64,000 bases of DNA, from NCBI RefSeq assembly GCF_000712055.1, contig NZ_JOOA01000002.1, positions 1,240,001-1,304,000 of the forward strand. The letters run 5' to 3'. The position numbers and the translations under genes were made by a program. Of the stretch, positions 17,253 through 27,866 are shown piece by piece. This DNA comes from Ruminococcus sp. HUN007 (GTDB lineage Bacteria > Bacillota > Clostridia > Oscillospirales > Ruminococcaceae). The notes beneath the pieces were generated by a model, which was not told the origin of the DNA, did not search any database, and saw only the letters and a list, made by a program, of their open reading frames with translations. Within the stretch, counting starts at the first letter, position 1; every line of letters starts with the position of its first letter.

Positions 17253-18377
17253 TTATTTTTTATTGTCAAGTATCTTAAAGATAGCATCAAGGTCATCTTC
17301 ATCTGAAGAAGCCTTCGGAGCCGGCTTGACTGGCTGCGGAATAACAGGAGGAACTTCCTCAGCGACCGGTGCTGCCTGTACCGGCTTGTCAGCTCTTGCG
17401 TTTATAACGCTCTTTGGTTCACCGAATCCTGCAGCAATTACTGTGATGGTCATTTCGTCCTGCATGTCTTCCTTGAATGCTGTACCAAAAATGAATTCAA
17501 CATCATCAGCTGCAGTATCTGTGATCATCTTTGTAGCTGTATCAACGTCTTCTGCAAGAACATCTTCTGACATTACGATGTTGATGAGAAGTCTGTTAGC
17601 GCCTGAAATTGATGTTTCAAGAAGCGGGCTTGAGATAACTGCCTTTGCAGCATCTGTTGCCTTGTCCTTGCCTTCACCGTGGCCGATAGCCATGTGAGCA
17701 TAGCCTGCACCCTTCATGATCGTTGAAACGTCAGCAAAGTCAAGGTTGATGAATCCGTCATCTGTGATGAGGTCTGAAATACTTCTTACACCTGTCTTTA
17801 ATATGTCATCTGCAAGTGAGAATGATTCCTTCATTGTAAGCGGTTTGTCGAGGCCGCAGAGAAGCTTTTCGTTAGGGATAACAATAAGAGAATCAACATA
17901 TTTTCTGAGCTCGGCAATGCCTCTTTCTGCCTGGAGCATTTTCTGTTCTCTTTCAAAAAGGAAAGGCTTTGTTACAACAGCAACAGTGAGTATGTCCATT
18001 TCCTTAGCGATCTGTGCAACTACCGGAGCAGCACCTGTACCTGTACCGCCGCCCATTCCGGCTGTTATGAATATCATGTCAGCATCTTTAAGTGCTGATG
18101 CGATCTCTTCCTTGTTTTCCTCAGCCGATCTTTCACCGACTTCAGGCTTGTTACCTGCACCTCTGCCGCGTGTAAGCTTTGAACCGATCTGGATCTTTGA
18201 AGTTGCCTTTGAGTTTCTGAGCGCTGCTGCATCTGTATTGACTGCAATGTACTCAATGTCTGAAATACCTGAATCAGCCATACAGTTGAGTGCGTTTCCG
18301 CCGCCGCCGCCAACGCCTATAACCTTTATGTTCACTTCCGGATCGTAAGCATCGCTTTCAAAAACAAAACCTGCCAT
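17253..18377 (-). CDS. ftsZ: Cell division GTPase FtsZ
   Basis: 374 residues. Tubulin-like GTPase that forms the division ring. Seen: KVIGVGGGGGNALN, the T4 loop GMGGGTGTGAAPV, and the synergy-loop aspartates in the T7 region NLDFADV. The C-terminal peptide is DDLDAIFKILDNKK after a short linker (about 320-360), an acidic-hydrophobic tail unlike the standard DIPxFLR ending. Start at 18377 with GAGAGGAG; an upstream frame to 18413 lacks support. It has its own promoter and terminator. Confidence 0.97.
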   Translation of the reverse strand: MAGFVFESDAYDPEVNIKVIGVGGGGGNALNCMADSGISDIEYIAVNTDAAALRNSKATSKIQIGSKLTRGRGAGNKPEVGERSAEENKEEIASALKDADMIFITAGMGGGTGTGAAPVVAQIAKEMDILTVAVVTKPFLFEREQKMLQAERGIAELRKYVDSLIVIPNEKLLCGLDKPLTMKESFSLADDILKTGVRSISDLITDDGFINLDFADVSTIMKGAGYAHMAIGHGEGKDKATDAAKAVISSPLLETSISGANRLLINIVMSEDVLAEDVDTATKMITDTAADDVEFIFGTAFKEDMQDEMTITVIAAGFGEPKSVINARADKPVQAAPVAEEVPPVIPQPVKPAPKASSDEDDLDAIFKILDNKK

Positions 18378-18560
18378 TATAATACTCCTCTCGAATGATA
18401 TCACAGTAAACACCAGAGTGTGCTTTAACTGTAATAATGATTTTTATCGCTTTACGCATCTGTAAAATACATGCGTCAAATGCGTACCGGGTTTAAGCAC
18501 CCAATTAAAATTCAGTTTAAATTTCCAAGTTATAATAACCCCTGATAAACATGTACTATT

Positions 18561-18589
18561 AGTTTATCATATTTTCATTATGATTTCAA
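18561..18589 (-). promoter_or_regulatory. Likely ftsZ promoter
   Basis: On the minus strand: TTGAAA, 17 bp, TAAACT. The leader is about 175 nt and holds a small inverted repeat ACGCAT/ATGCGT (18454-18476). Confidence 0.55.
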
Positions 18590-18612
18590 GTAATATTTAA
18601 AAAAAACATAGA

Positions 18613-19616
18613 TCACCATCCGGCCTGCGGTTCCGCATCGACAGGAGGAACATCTTCAGGAACTGAAGTTACTTCTTCATCTTCCTCCTCAGAAGCTTCG
18701 TCCGCTTCCGCCTCATCCGGGATCACACCGTTACCGTCAGGATCTCCGGCTGCTTCCGTACCCGGAAGTTCCGGCCTTTTCGGGATCATGGAATTTATGC
18801 TTCCGTTCACTCTCCTGTACTCTTCGTCGGAAACATATGAATATCCGAGAGAGTTTCTGTATATCAGATAACCGCTCTTGTTTTCCCTGATTTCTTCTGT
18901 GACGATCTTGTAGGCGTACTGAAGCTTGTACTCAACGTCAACAGGTTTTTTCGATTTTTATTTTTATCCTGTTGTCGTAATTAAGAACAATATCATACTT
19001 GTCACTCAGATCGATACCGACAATATTCTTTATTCCCTGCGAACTGATTTCATCAAGAATGGTCTTTAAAGCTTCGTCCTTATCCTTGTCCTTTGACTTC
19101 ATGAAGGTCTTTTCGGTGTTTTTTTTCCGGATCAAAACCTTTCACGACTATAAGATTTTCATCTTCAGTTTCTTCAGAATGACCGATTATTCTCCAGTTT
19201 TCACTGACTGTCATGTAGCCGCCCCTGCATTCAACGTATGCTGCAGGCACACTCGGAACAACTTCTATTTCAACTGTATTCGGAAAATTCTTCTTTATTT
19301 TCACATCGTCGATGCACAGGAGATCGCCGAGCATTTTTTCTCTGATCTTTTCCGTGTCCATGCGGACCAGGTTTTCACCGCCGGTAAGTCCGGAGCTTTT
19401 CATTATATCTTCTTCAGAATATATCATTGTTCCGGAGCCGCTTACATTTATAGTGATGTTATGAACGTTAAAGGCAAATGTAACTGACAGTACCGCAGCT
19501 ATCATCAGTGAAAGCACTATGACCAGAATATAGTATCCGGTCATATTGTTTCTTCTTCGTCTGTCACGTTTAAAATGATTATTGGTTTCCAGATTTACTT
19601 TTTTTACGTCCTGCAT
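18613..19616 (-). CDS. ftsQ: Cell division protein FtsQ/DivIB (two frameshifts)
   Basis: One membrane segment near residues 26-48 (YYILVIVLSLMIAAVLSV), then a POTRA domain (VSGSGTMIYSEEDIMKSSGL) and a beta domain, ending in an acidic Glu/Pro-rich tail. It links the FtsL/DivIC complex to septal wall synthesis. The frame breaks at an 8-base run (19119-19126) and a 6-base run (18946-18951). Removing one base from each gives a continuous 333-residue protein through GFDPEKNTEKTF and KIEKPVDVEY. As ftsQ is a core division gene, sequence error is more likely than true loss. Confidence 0.8.
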
Positions 19617-19662
19617 TTTTCAGACCTTTCAGTCAGGGAAAAGCTGAACAGCATTCCCCGGA

Positions 19663-20787
19663 TCATGATTTCTTTACAACACTGTCTATAGTCTGCCAGA
19701 TCTTTTCTGATGTATCGTCGATCCAGAGTCCGCGTGAGCATTCTGACATTTCTCTTACACGCGCCGGATCGTTGTAAAGATCTTCAATTATTTTTATAAC
19801 TTCATCGCATCTGACATTTTTCTGCTCAATAACGACTGCAGCACCGGCTTTGCCGAGAACATTGGCATTATGGAACTGATGGTTTCCGGCAACTATAGGC
19901 GATGGTATAAGAATAGCCGGCTTTCCCATGGCTTCCAGTTCTGCGAGTGTCGTTGCACCCGAACGGCAGACAACAAGATCTGCAGCTGCCATACAGGTAT
20001 CCATATCGTTTATGTATTCAGTGATCCTCGTCCTGTCAGACTTCATCGGAACACCGTATTTTTTCATTGCTGCAGGAAATGTATCCTTTCCCATTCCGCC
20101 GTAACCGTGAATGTGGTTTATCTTAAGATCATTTGCCCTTGTGTACTTTATGACCTCAGCCATAGTTTCGTTGATACATCCGGCACCGAGACTGCCTCCG
20201 AAGGAAAGAACTGTAAAACTGTCGTCAAAACCGAGTTCCTTTCTTGCCTCTTCCTTCGTCTTGTCGAACAGTTCAGCACGGACCGGAAGTCCGGTAACCG
20301 TATAGTCAATATCTGTTCCCAGATAATCCAGAGCTTCCTTTACAGTAAGCATGACTTTGTCAACTTTTTTGGTAAGTATCCTTGTGGTCACTCCCGGGTA
20401 TGCATTCTGCTCATGGATAACTGTCGGTATTCCGAGCTTTGCCGCCTGATGGACTACAGGACCGCTTACATATCCGCCCGTTCCTATGACAACATCCGGA
20501 CGGAATTCCTTTATTATCTGTTTAGCCCTCGGCATTGCTGTAACAAGATATGCAGCTGCCTCGGCATTTCTTCTGATATTTTCAAGCGAGATCTTTCTCT
20601 GGAATCCCCTTACTTTGATAGGAGCAAAATCATAACCAGCTTCAGGTATGAGTCTTGCCTCCATTCCAAACGGAGTTCCGGCGAAAAGAAACTGTGAGTC
20701 AGGTTCATGTTCCTTTATTATTGAAGCGATGGCAAGAGCCGGGTTGATGTGCCCGCCGGTGCCGCCGCCTGTGATAAGCGCTCTCAT
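19663..20787 (-). CDS. murG: Undecaprenyl-PP-MurNAc-pentapeptide GlcNAc transferase
   Basis: 374 residues, a GT28 glycosyltransferase at the inner membrane face that turns lipid I into lipid II. Signatures: GGGTGGHINPALA (lipid-linked acceptor side), VIGTGGYVSGPV, and SGATTLAELEAMGKPAILIP for UDP-GlcNAc. It lies between ftsW and ftsQ, the usual order. ATG follows AAAGG. Confidence 0.97.
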   Translation of the reverse strand: MRALITGGGTGGHINPALAIASIIKEHEPDSQFLFAGTPFGMEARLIPEAGYDFAPIKVRGFQRKISLENIRRNAEAAAYLVTAMPRAKQIIKEFRPDVVIGTGGYVSGPVVHQAAKLGIPTVIHEQNAYPGVTTRILTKKVDKVMLTVKEALDYLGTDIDYTVTGLPVRAELFDKTKEEARKELGFDDSFTVLSFGGSLGAGCINETMAEVIKYTRANDLKINHIHGYGGMGKDTFPAAMKKYGVPMKSDRTRITEYINDMDTCMAAADLVVCRSGATTLAELEAMGKPAILIPSPIVAGNHQFHNANVLGKAGAAVVIEQKNVRCDEVIKIIEDLYNDPARVREMSECSRGLWIDDTSEKIWQTIDSVVKKS

Positions 20788-20809
20788 TTACTGTACACCT
20801 TTCGTTGAT

Positions 20810-22138
20810 TTATTTTGATGATACTCTTCCGGTGCGTTTTTTCGGCGCTTTAGGAACGCCGGCTCTCTTCACGGAAGTTTCCTCATCCGGAGAATCGGAA
20901 ATATGCCGCGATATATTCAGCACGATCCCGACTTCGCCGAGAAGCATCATGAGCGAAGTTCCGCCGTAGCTGAAAAACGGAAGACTGATACCGGTATTAG
21001 GTATGAGGTTACTTACAACGGCAATATTAAGAAATGCCTGGAAACCTACCTGAAGTGTAATACCGATGCATACGAGCATTCCGAACTTGTCAGGAGACTT
21101 TGAAGCAATGTAGAAGCCTCTGAAAACAAAGAATGCAAAAAGGAGAATAACTGTAACAGCACCGACAAATCCAAGTTCCTCACATACTATTGAGAAAACG
21201 AAGTCGTTTTTTGACTCAGGCAGGTACTGAAATTTCTGTCTTGAATTACCGAGTCCCATGCCGAAAAATCCGCCTGATCCGATGGCAACAAGAGACTGAT
21301 ATGTCTGCCATGTAACACCGGTAATATCGGAAAACGGATCGAGCCATGCCTGAAAACGGTTGTAGAAGTAAGTGAAACCTTCAACATACATTTTCCATAA
21401 AACAGCGCCCGTGATAACAGCAGCACTGCCCGCACCGATAAGCGCGAGATGAATGTGCCTTATACCGCCTACATAAATCAGTGAAAAACAGATCAGGCAT
21501 ATAAGGATCGAACATGAAAGATGCGGCTGAACCATGAGAAGGATAATTACCGGCGCAAGAAGAAACAGATAAGGCAGAAGTCCTTTCAGTTTTTTCAGCC
21601 TTTTAGGATTGTTTACAATAAGCGTTGAAAAAAGAATGACCATGGCGAACTTCATGATCTCAGAAGGCTGGAACTCAAAACCGCCGATACCCAGCCATCT
21701 TCTTGCTTCATTGTGTGAACGTCCGAGAGAGGTGAATCTTACAAGAAGAAGAAGCAGAAATCCGACTCCGTATATGCCGAAGGAAAGTGCACGTTTTTTC
21801 CAGAAATGATAGTCGGTCTTGGAAAGAAAGAACATTGCCACAAGACCCATCAAAGCAAATTTCATCTGTTTTTCAGCGTAGAAAATACCTTTTTCGCCTT
21901 CGCTGATGGCCCATGCGTAGCTTGCGGAGAACATCATTATAAGTCCCATTACAAGCAGAATGGTTACAATAAAGAAAAACGGAAGATCCACAGTCCCGAG
22001 CTTTCTGTCACGGACACGCCACTGGTTTATTCTCGTGATCAGCCCTCTGAAGGAAAATGGTTCACGCTTTTTCTGAGTTGTCTTCCTGCGTCTGTCTTCA
22101 TTCTCTTCAATCCTGATATTAATAGAATCATTTTCCAT
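20810..22138 (-). CDS. ftsW: Septal peptidoglycan polymerase FtsW (SEDS family)
   Basis: 442 residues, about 10 membrane helices from residue 50 on. The first 45 residues are charged and cytoplasmic. Signatures: FVFSIVCEELGFVG and NLIPNTGISLPFFSYGGTS. It polymerises lipid II with its partner PBP at the septum; SpoVE is a sister family and cannot be fully excluded. Start supported by AAGGAG. Confidence 0.93.
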   Translation of the reverse strand: MENDSINIRIEENEDRRRKTTQKKREPFSFRGLITRINQWRVRDRKLGTVDLPFFFIVTILLVMGLIMMFSASYAWAISEGEKGIFYAEKQMKFALMGLVAMFFLSKTDYHFWKKRALSFGIYGVGFLLLLLVRFTSLGRSHNEARRWLGIGGFEFQPSEIMKFAMVILFSTLIVNNPKRLKKLKGLLPYLFLLAPVIILLMVQPHLSCSILICLICFSLIYVGGIRHIHLALIGAGSAAVITGAVLWKMYVEGFTYFYNRFQAWLDPFSDITGVTWQTYQSLVAIGSGGFFGMGLGNSRQKFQYLPESKNDFVFSIVCEELGFVGAVTVILLFAFFVFRGFYIASKSPDKFGMLVCIGITLQVGFQAFLNIAVVSNLIPNTGISLPFFSYGGTSLMMLLGEVGIVLNISRHISDSPDEETSVKRAGVPKAPKKRTGRVSSK

Positions 22139-22196
22139 TCAGGTCAAACTCCTTATAAAATAACCGGATGCACCGATATGTATCCGGTTGTGAGTA

Positions 22197-23246
22197 TTAA
22201 ACAAAATTATAGCAGATAACTACGGAAAGAATACCTGCAGCAAGTGCGGCTGCCGAGAAAAGAACAACTATTTTGTATTCTGAATAGCCGCACATCTCGA
22301 AATGATGATGTATAGGTGACATTTTAAATATTCTTTTGCCCTTGCCCTTTTCACCTGTCTTTTTATAGTGCTGATGTGCTGTTATCTTGAAATAGCTCAC
22401 CTGGATAACAACTGAGAGTGCTTCAAGAATATAAACAATTCCGACAAGTATCATGAGAAGGTGATTGTGTGTGATCATGCTGACAGCTACAAATGCACCT
22501 CCGAGGTACATTGAACCTGTATCGCCCATGAAGCATTTTGCGGGATGGAAGTTCCATACGAGGAAACCGAGACATCCGCCTGCTACCGCAATAGCGAAAA
22601 GAGATACCTCATACTGTGAAAGTATCATGCATATGGTGGTGAGGGCGAGCATGGTAATGACTGTTACCGATCCGCACAGTCCGTCAACACCGTCGGTAAG
22701 ATTGACTGCGTTTGAAACATAGATCATGACAAGTATCATGAGAGGATAGTAGAACCATCCTGCATCGAACCTGAGAAACATGAGGTTTATTTCAGTGGAT
22801 GTATCGCCGAGGAAATGCATGGCAGCCAGAAACGCTGAACACACGATGAACTGGAATATCATTTTCTGCTTTGCATTCAGTCCGAGATTCTGCTTCTTTA
22901 TGGCTTTTATGTAGTCATCTGCAAAACCAATGGCTGAAAACAGCACTGAAAACAACATGCATGAAACAAGCCTGAGCATACCGTTAAGTGCTATGCTGCT
23001 GTCCACATCAAAATAGAAGTGTCTGTAGCAGGTGTAACCAACTGCCGAAGTCACAAGGCTTGCAATAATGAACATGAATCCGCCCATGATCGGAGTTCCC
23101 TGTTTATCCTTGTGCCAGGCCGGTCCGATTTCCAGAATAGTCTGTCCGAAATGAATTTTTTTTAGATATGGGATAAGGGCAAGTCCGGTAACTGCAGCAA
23201 TTACAGCCGACGCAACCGAAACTCCTATCCTTAAAGATAATGGCAT
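22197..23246 (-). CDS. mraY: Phospho-MurNAc-pentapeptide transferase
   Basis: 349 residues, ten membrane helices. It moves phospho-MurNAc-pentapeptide to undecaprenyl phosphate, forming lipid I. Signatures: FADDYIKAIKKQN, NAVNLTDGVDGLCG, FMGDTGSMYLGG and MSPIHHHFE, all standard active-site loops. Start follows AGGAGG. It comes straight after murE, so murF and the usual intervening genes are missing here. Confidence 0.97.
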   Translation of the reverse strand: MPLSLRIGVSVASAVIAAVTGLALIPYLKKIHFGQTILEIGPAWHKDKQGTPIMGGFMFIIASLVTSAVGYTCYRHFYFDVDSSIALNGMLRLVSCMLFSVLFSAIGFADDYIKAIKKQNLGLNAKQKMIFQFIVCSAFLAAMHFLGDTSTEINLMFLRFDAGWFYYPLMILVMIYVSNAVNLTDGVDGLCGSVTVITMLALTTICMILSQYEVSLFAIAVAGGCLGFLVWNFHPAKCFMGDTGSMYLGGAFVAVSMITHNHLLMILVGIVYILEALSVVIQVSYFKITAHQHYKKTGEKGKGKRIFKMSPIHHHFEMCGYSEYKIVVLFSAAALAAGILSVVICYNFV

Positions 23247-23280
23247 TTTATTATTTTCCTCCTGCTGATTAATGAACGGT

Positions 23281-24729
23281 TCAGCGGCTGCTCAGAAGCT
23301 TAAGCCCCTCGGCTACTACTTCCCGTTCGTCAAAATGAATATGAACATTGTTCTTGAGTATCTGATAATCCTCATGTCCCTTGCCTGCAAGAACGATTAT
23401 ATCTCCGCTCCGTGCAAGTTCAAGAGCTCTGCAGATCGCCTCGCGTCTGTCTTCGACAACAACGTATTCGGTATCTGTTCCTTCAAGCCCGGCAAGAATA
23501 TCCCTGATAATATCACCTGGTTCTTCACTGCGCGGATTGTCTGATGTCACTATGAGCAGATCTGCATATGCCGCTGCAGCCTTTGCCATAAGAGGTCTTT
23601 TGGTACTGTCGCGGTCGCCGCCGCATCCGAACAGACAGATCAGCCTGCCCTTACAGTATTCCCTTACACTGCTTAAAATATTTTCAACAGCGTCAGGCGT
23701 ATGTGCGTAATCACACAGAACTGTAAAATCACGTCCTGTAGGAATGATCTCGCATCTTCCCTTTACGCCCGGATGTCCGGCAATAACAGGCAGTATCTTT
23801 TCAGAAGGAATGCCGAAATTAATGCAGGCAGCATAGGCTTCAAGAACATTCTCAACATTGAATTTGCCTGTCATTTTCATTTTAACTTCAAAGCTTTTCC
23901 CGTTATTTTCAAGGGTAAAAGCTGTACCGTCAGCTCCGAGTGAGATCCCGTGAGCCATGAAGTCCGCTGCTCCGTTAAGGCTGCAGCTGAATTTACGGCA
24001 GTTTATTTCTGAAAAAAGTCTTTTTCCGTATTCATCATCAGTGTTTATCACAGCAGTATCGGATACATCAAAAAGCATTTTTTTTGCCTTGTAGTATTCC
24101 TCCATTGTTCCGTGATAGTCGAGATGATCCTGAGTGAGATTTGTAAAAACCGAAACATCAAAATGCGTAGGTCCTATACGGTGCTGTACCAGACCGAATG
24201 ATGAGACTTCCATAACGACCGCATCACATTTTTCCTCAGCCATCTGATGAAGAAGAGACATGTAATCGTAAGTCATAGGTGTTGTGTTATCGGTATGGAT
24301 CACCCTGTCACCTATCTCATTCTGTATTGTACCGATAAGTCCCGTTTTATATCCGCATTCGGTAAGGATCTTTTTTATAACATTTGTCATGGTCGTTTTT
24401 CCGTTTGTACCGGTAACACCGATGACCTTCATTTTTCTTTCCGGATGGCCAAACCATGCAGCACAGAGCTCACCGTAACACTTTCTTGAACTGTCGGCTA
24501 TGATCTGCCTTTCAAGTCCGAGATCGCGCTCTGTAACTACAGCAGCAGCACCGAGTTCCAGCGCTTCCGCCGCCTTTGTATGTCCGTCAAAGGAACCTCC
24601 CTTTACGCATACAAAAACACAGCCTTTTTCTATTTTTTTCGAATTGTCAGTTACGCCTGAAACTTCACAGTCCGGAAAAGTGACTGCACCGCTGTATGAC
24701 GTACTTCCGAATAATTCTGATAATTTCAA
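23281..24729 (-). CDS. murE: UDP-MurNAc-L-Ala-D-Glu:meso-diaminopimelate ligase
   Basis: 482 residues. Three Mur-ligase domains: N-terminal UDP-binding, central ATPase with GVTGTNGKTTMTN, and C-terminal with TSDNPRSEEP. The DNPR motif marks selection of meso-diaminopimelate rather than lysine, so the wall is predicted to be DAP type. Start is TTG with AAAGGAG 8 nt upstream. It is followed within 35 nt by mraY and preceded by the PASTA-PBP gene. Confidence 0.95.
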   Translation of the reverse strand: MKLSELFGSTSYSGAVTFPDCEVSGVTDNSKKIEKGCVFVCVKGGSFDGHTKAAEALELGAAAVVTERDLGLERQIIADSSRKCYGELCAAWFGHPERKMKVIGVTGTNGKTTMTNVIKKILTECGYKTGLIGTIQNEIGDRVIHTDNTTPMTYDYMSLLHQMAEEKCDAVVMEVSSFGLVQHRIGPTHFDVSVFTNLTQDHLDYHGTMEEYYKAKKMLFDVSDTAVINTDDEYGKRLFSEINCRKFSCSLNGAADFMAHGISLGADGTAFTLENNGKSFEVKMKMTGKFNVENVLEAYAACINFGIPSEKILPVIAGHPGVKGRCEIIPTGRDFTVLCDYAHTPDAVENILSSVREYCKGRLICLFGCGGDRDSTKRPLMAKAAAAYADLLIVTSDNPRSEEPGDIIRDILAGLEGTDTEYVVVEDRREAICRALELARSGDIIVLAGKGHEDYQILKNNVHIHFDEREVVAEGLKLLSSR

Positions 24730-24751
24730 CTGAAACGCTCCTTTGTTCCCG

Positions 24752-27241
24752 TCAGCCGTTCTGATTGTTTACACCGAAAAGTACCTGAACGATCGAACCT
24801 TCAGTTACTGATGTTCTCGCTTCAACGCTCTGGCTGAGGACAATTGCCTCATCATTCTGGGAACCGTTTGCTTTAAGATTAAGTCCGAGTGTATCAAAAA
24901 GTTCCTTGACCTCGGCAATTTTCATGTTTGAAAGATCAGGCATAACTATGATCTTCGGCTCTGCAACGTGGTCTGTATACAGGAACACCTTGCATCCCGC
25001 AGGCATACTGCTTGTAAAGGACGGTGACTGTGAAACAACATTGTCGCCTTCGCCCCTGAGCACCGGTGTGAATCCTGCATCCTTGATAAGACCGGCTGCT
25101 TCCTCGGCTGACATTTCGTCAACGTCAGGAACACGCTTGTCCATTGTAAGAACTTCTTCGTCTGTGTACTCCGGATAGTATCCGAGGTACGGCAGAGTCT
25201 TTTCCATGATCTCACGCACGCACGGGGCAGCAATAACACCGCCGTATACTGATCCCTGCTGCGGTTCGTCAACCGCTACATAAACGACTATTTCAGGATC
25301 GTCAGCAGGCGCAAACGCACAGTATGATGCAACGTGCTGAAGAGAAGGTGCCGGATAGATCTTTACTGCTTCAGGAGATTTGTCAAGAAGTTTTTCGTAT
25401 TTGTAGTTTTCCGAAACCTTCTTTGATTCCTTTTCCGCAGTACCGCTCTTACCGCCTATCTTGTAGCCGTTTATCTTGGCGTTTCCTGTTTCAGTGGCAT
25501 CAACGTTGTTCTGAAGTGCCTCACGTACCAGCGCTGAAGTCTGTTCTGATATTACCTGACGTCTTATCTCAGGTTCGACCCTTAGAACTTCGTTCATGTC
25601 CGAATCGACAATACTTCCAACTATGTGCGGTCTTAAAAGATAGCCGCCGTTTATTGCTGCAGTATATCCTGTAATTATCTGGATAGGAGTAAGGCAGTTT
25701 GCCTGACCGAACGCAGATTCGGCAAGGTCAAAGTCATTGTTTCTTAAAACAGTTCCGCTGAGGAAAGCACTGTCAGCTTCCCCCGGAAGGTCAATTCCGG
25801 TAGGTTCACGGAGACCGAAGGCATCAGCATAGTAGCTGAATTTTTCTCCTCCTAGTTTAAGTCCTATCTGCATGAATGCCGGGTTGCATGAATTGAGCAG
25901 GGCTTTTTTAAAGTCCTGTTCACCGTGACCGTATTCCTTGTGGCAGTTGATCCTGGAATTATTGATCATTTCAAAGCCGTTGCAGACGTATTTGTCCTCA
26001 AATGAGGCTACCTTTTCCTCGAACGCAGCAGCACTTGTAAATACTTTGAAAACAGATCCCGGTTCATTGATAACTGAAATCGCCTTGTTTTTCCATACTC
26101 TTTCAAGAAGATCCGCTTCCTTGATCTTTTCAATTTCTCCCTTTTCGTTGATCTCAGGGAGTTCGGTAGAAGTGATCATTGTACTGTCCGAATTCAGAAG
26201 AGCCTGATCAGCTTCGGAAAGAACACCCTTGTTATTTATGTCGAATCCCGGTGCTGAATACATTCCGAGAACTGCGCCGGTCTTGGCGTTCATGACAATA
26301 GCACAGCCTTTTTCTGCCGCCTGCGAACTTTCGATGTATTTGTCGAGTGAAGTTTCACAGTAATACTGGATCATGGAATCGACTGTAAGATTGACTGAAT
26401 TGCCGTCCTTTGCTTCGTAAAGCTTGGAGTAACGGTAAGGCATCTGCTCATCAAAAGCATCCTGTGCAGTGATTATAACTCCGTCCACTCCGGAGAGATA
26501 CTCGTCGTACTGTTTTTCGATACCGTACTGACCTTTTCCCTCATAGTCAAGAAATCCTACTACAGACGATGCGAGATTATCCTGCGGATAGTAACGTTTC
26601 GGATTAGGCGTAAGCTTCATACACGTGATCCCGTTTTCGTACATGTAATCCTGTATCTTGTCCTTGACAGGCTTTTCCGCCTTCTGTGCAAGATAAATAC
26701 ATCTTGAATCCTGTTCCATTGCATCACGGATCACACTTTTGTCTATATTCATAGCACCTGCCAGAAACTCGGAAAAAAGAACCTTGTTTATCTCAGGAAT
26801 TTTTTTACCGTTGAATTTACTTCTGACTTCACTGAGATTATATGTTTCCGGAAGGGCATCAAGAAATTCCATGACTTTGTTTTTTCTTACTGCTTCCGCC
26901 GCATCTGCTTTCTTTACACCAAGTTTTGAACTGACGTAATATGCAATTATATTTGAATTTTCAAGATCATTTTTTCTGAAAGTTTCCGGATCGATCATGA
27001 TCTGATATGCAGTAGCACTCTGAGCAAGTATTTTTCCGTCCGAGCTGTATATGGAACCGCGGCTCGCCGGAATTGACTGTGCACCAAACTGATTCTCATC
27101 AGCTATTTTCTGAAAAGTCTTTGCGTCAGCGACCATGAGTTTGAAAAGATTAAGGGTTATTATCGTCGCAAAAGCAAATGTACCAGTGAGAATAGCTATG
27201 TTTGCTCTTCTTTTCATCCGGATAGAAGGTTGATCAGACAA
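24752..27241 (-). CDS. Class B penicillin-binding protein with PASTA domains (SpoVD/FtsI/PBP2x type)
   Basis: 829 residues. A short cytoplasmic tail and one membrane segment (about 13-35), a dimerisation domain (45-280), then the transpeptidase with SxxK in GSVFKVFTSA, SCN in NSCNPAF, and KSGT in IGGKSGTAEK. Two PASTA domains follow (about 695-825; PDLSNMKIAEVKELFDTLGL). It crosslinks septal wall with FtsW. Start is TTG with AGGAGG at 8 nt; an ATG 8 codons later lacks a site. Whether it is the division PBP or the spore SpoVD cannot be settled here, but its place in the cluster favours division. Confidence 0.92.
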   Translation of the reverse strand: MSDQPSIRMKRRANIAILTGTFAFATIITLNLFKLMVADAKTFQKIADENQFGAQSIPASRGSIYSSDGKILAQSATAYQIMIDPETFRKNDLENSNIIAYYVSSKLGVKKADAAEAVRKNKVMEFLDALPETYNLSEVRSKFNGKKIPEINKVLFSEFLAGAMNIDKSVIRDAMEQDSRCIYLAQKAEKPVKDKIQDYMYENGITCMKLTPNPKRYYPQDNLASSVVGFLDYEGKGQYGIEKQYDEYLSGVDGVIITAQDAFDEQMPYRYSKLYEAKDGNSVNLTVDSMIQYYCETSLDKYIESSQAAEKGCAIVMNAKTGAVLGMYSAPGFDINNKGVLSEADQALLNSDSTMITSTELPEINEKGEIEKIKEADLLERVWKNKAISVINEPGSVFKVFTSAAAFEEKVASFEDKYVCNGFEMINNSRINCHKEYGHGEQDFKKALLNSCNPAFMQIGLKLGGEKFSYYADAFGLREPTGIDLPGEADSAFLSGTVLRNNDFDLAESAFGQANCLTPIQIITGYTAAINGGYLLRPHIVGSIVDSDMNEVLRVEPEIRRQVISEQTSALVREALQNNVDATETGNAKINGYKIGGKSGTAEKESKKVSENYKYEKLLDKSPEAVKIYPAPSLQHVASYCAFAPADDPEIVVYVAVDEPQQGSVYGGVIAAPCVREIMEKTLPYLGYYPEYTDEEVLTMDKRVPDVDEMSAEEAAGLIKDAGFTPVLRGEGDNVVSQSPSFTSSMPAGCKVFLYTDHVAEPKIIVMPDLSNMKIAEVKELFDTLGLNLKANGSQNDEAIVLSQSVEARTSVTEGSIVQVLFGVNNQNG

Positions 27242-27365
27242 AACTTAATCCTCCTGTTTTCCTTAAATACCTTCATTCAAACTAAATAGTCAACCCGTTA
27301 AACGTGATTGACCATTCAGTAAGTGTATTCTGTTTCGTTAAACGCTGATTTGCCTGTATAGTGTC

Positions 27366-27857
27366 CTATTCAAACCTGTAGGCAAACTTCACAAGCGCCT
27401 TTTTGACTTTTACAAAAAAGTTATCATCTTTTTCCGGTATCTTTACGACGTCATCCTGCTGGATGTCAACATACCATATCTGAGCCTTGTCAAGTTTTTT
27501 CAGACCTATTTCCTCAGCATATTCTTCAATGTTTCTGAGTGATGTATAAGACTCAAGTTCCGCCTTAAGTCTTGCGTTTTCGCTTTCAGCAACTGAAAGC
27601 TCGGTTTTCTTTGCGTTTATCTGGGTGTATATATCGCTTACCTGAACTTTTCCGTAAACAACACTGAAAAGAAGTGCAAGTGCAGCAAAAGCCAGAACTA
27701 TGATCTTGAGAGTGTTGCTTCTCTCGATTTTTTTCTGCTGTATGATTATCTGTTCCTGAGTTTTTATTTCAGCTGCAGCATCATCGTTGCTGAGATTACG
27801 GTATTTATTCAGGTCGTAGTTATTTTCGTTGTCATATGCAAGATTTATCCCTGACAT
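27366..27857 (-). CDS. ftsL: FtsL/DivIC-like septum protein
   Basis: 163 residues. A polar N-terminal region of about 50 residues, one membrane helix (IIVLAFAALALLFSVV), then an extracellular leucine-zipper-like coiled coil (INAKKTELSVAESENARLKAEL) and a short conserved end. This is the FtsL layout and its place between rsmH and the PBP gene is the usual one. ATG at 27857 follows AGGTGG; a GTG at 27866, directly after the rsmH stop, is a possible start. Confidence 0.82.
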   Translation of the reverse strand: MSGINLAYDNENNYDLNKYRNLSNDDAAAEIKTQEQIIIQQKKIERSNTLKIIVLAFAALALLFSVVYGKVQVSDIYTQINAKKTELSVAESENARLKAELESYTSLRNIEEYAEEIGLKKLDKAQIWYVDIQQDDVVKIPEKDDNFFVKVKKALVKFAYRFE

Positions 27858-27866
27858 ATCGACCAC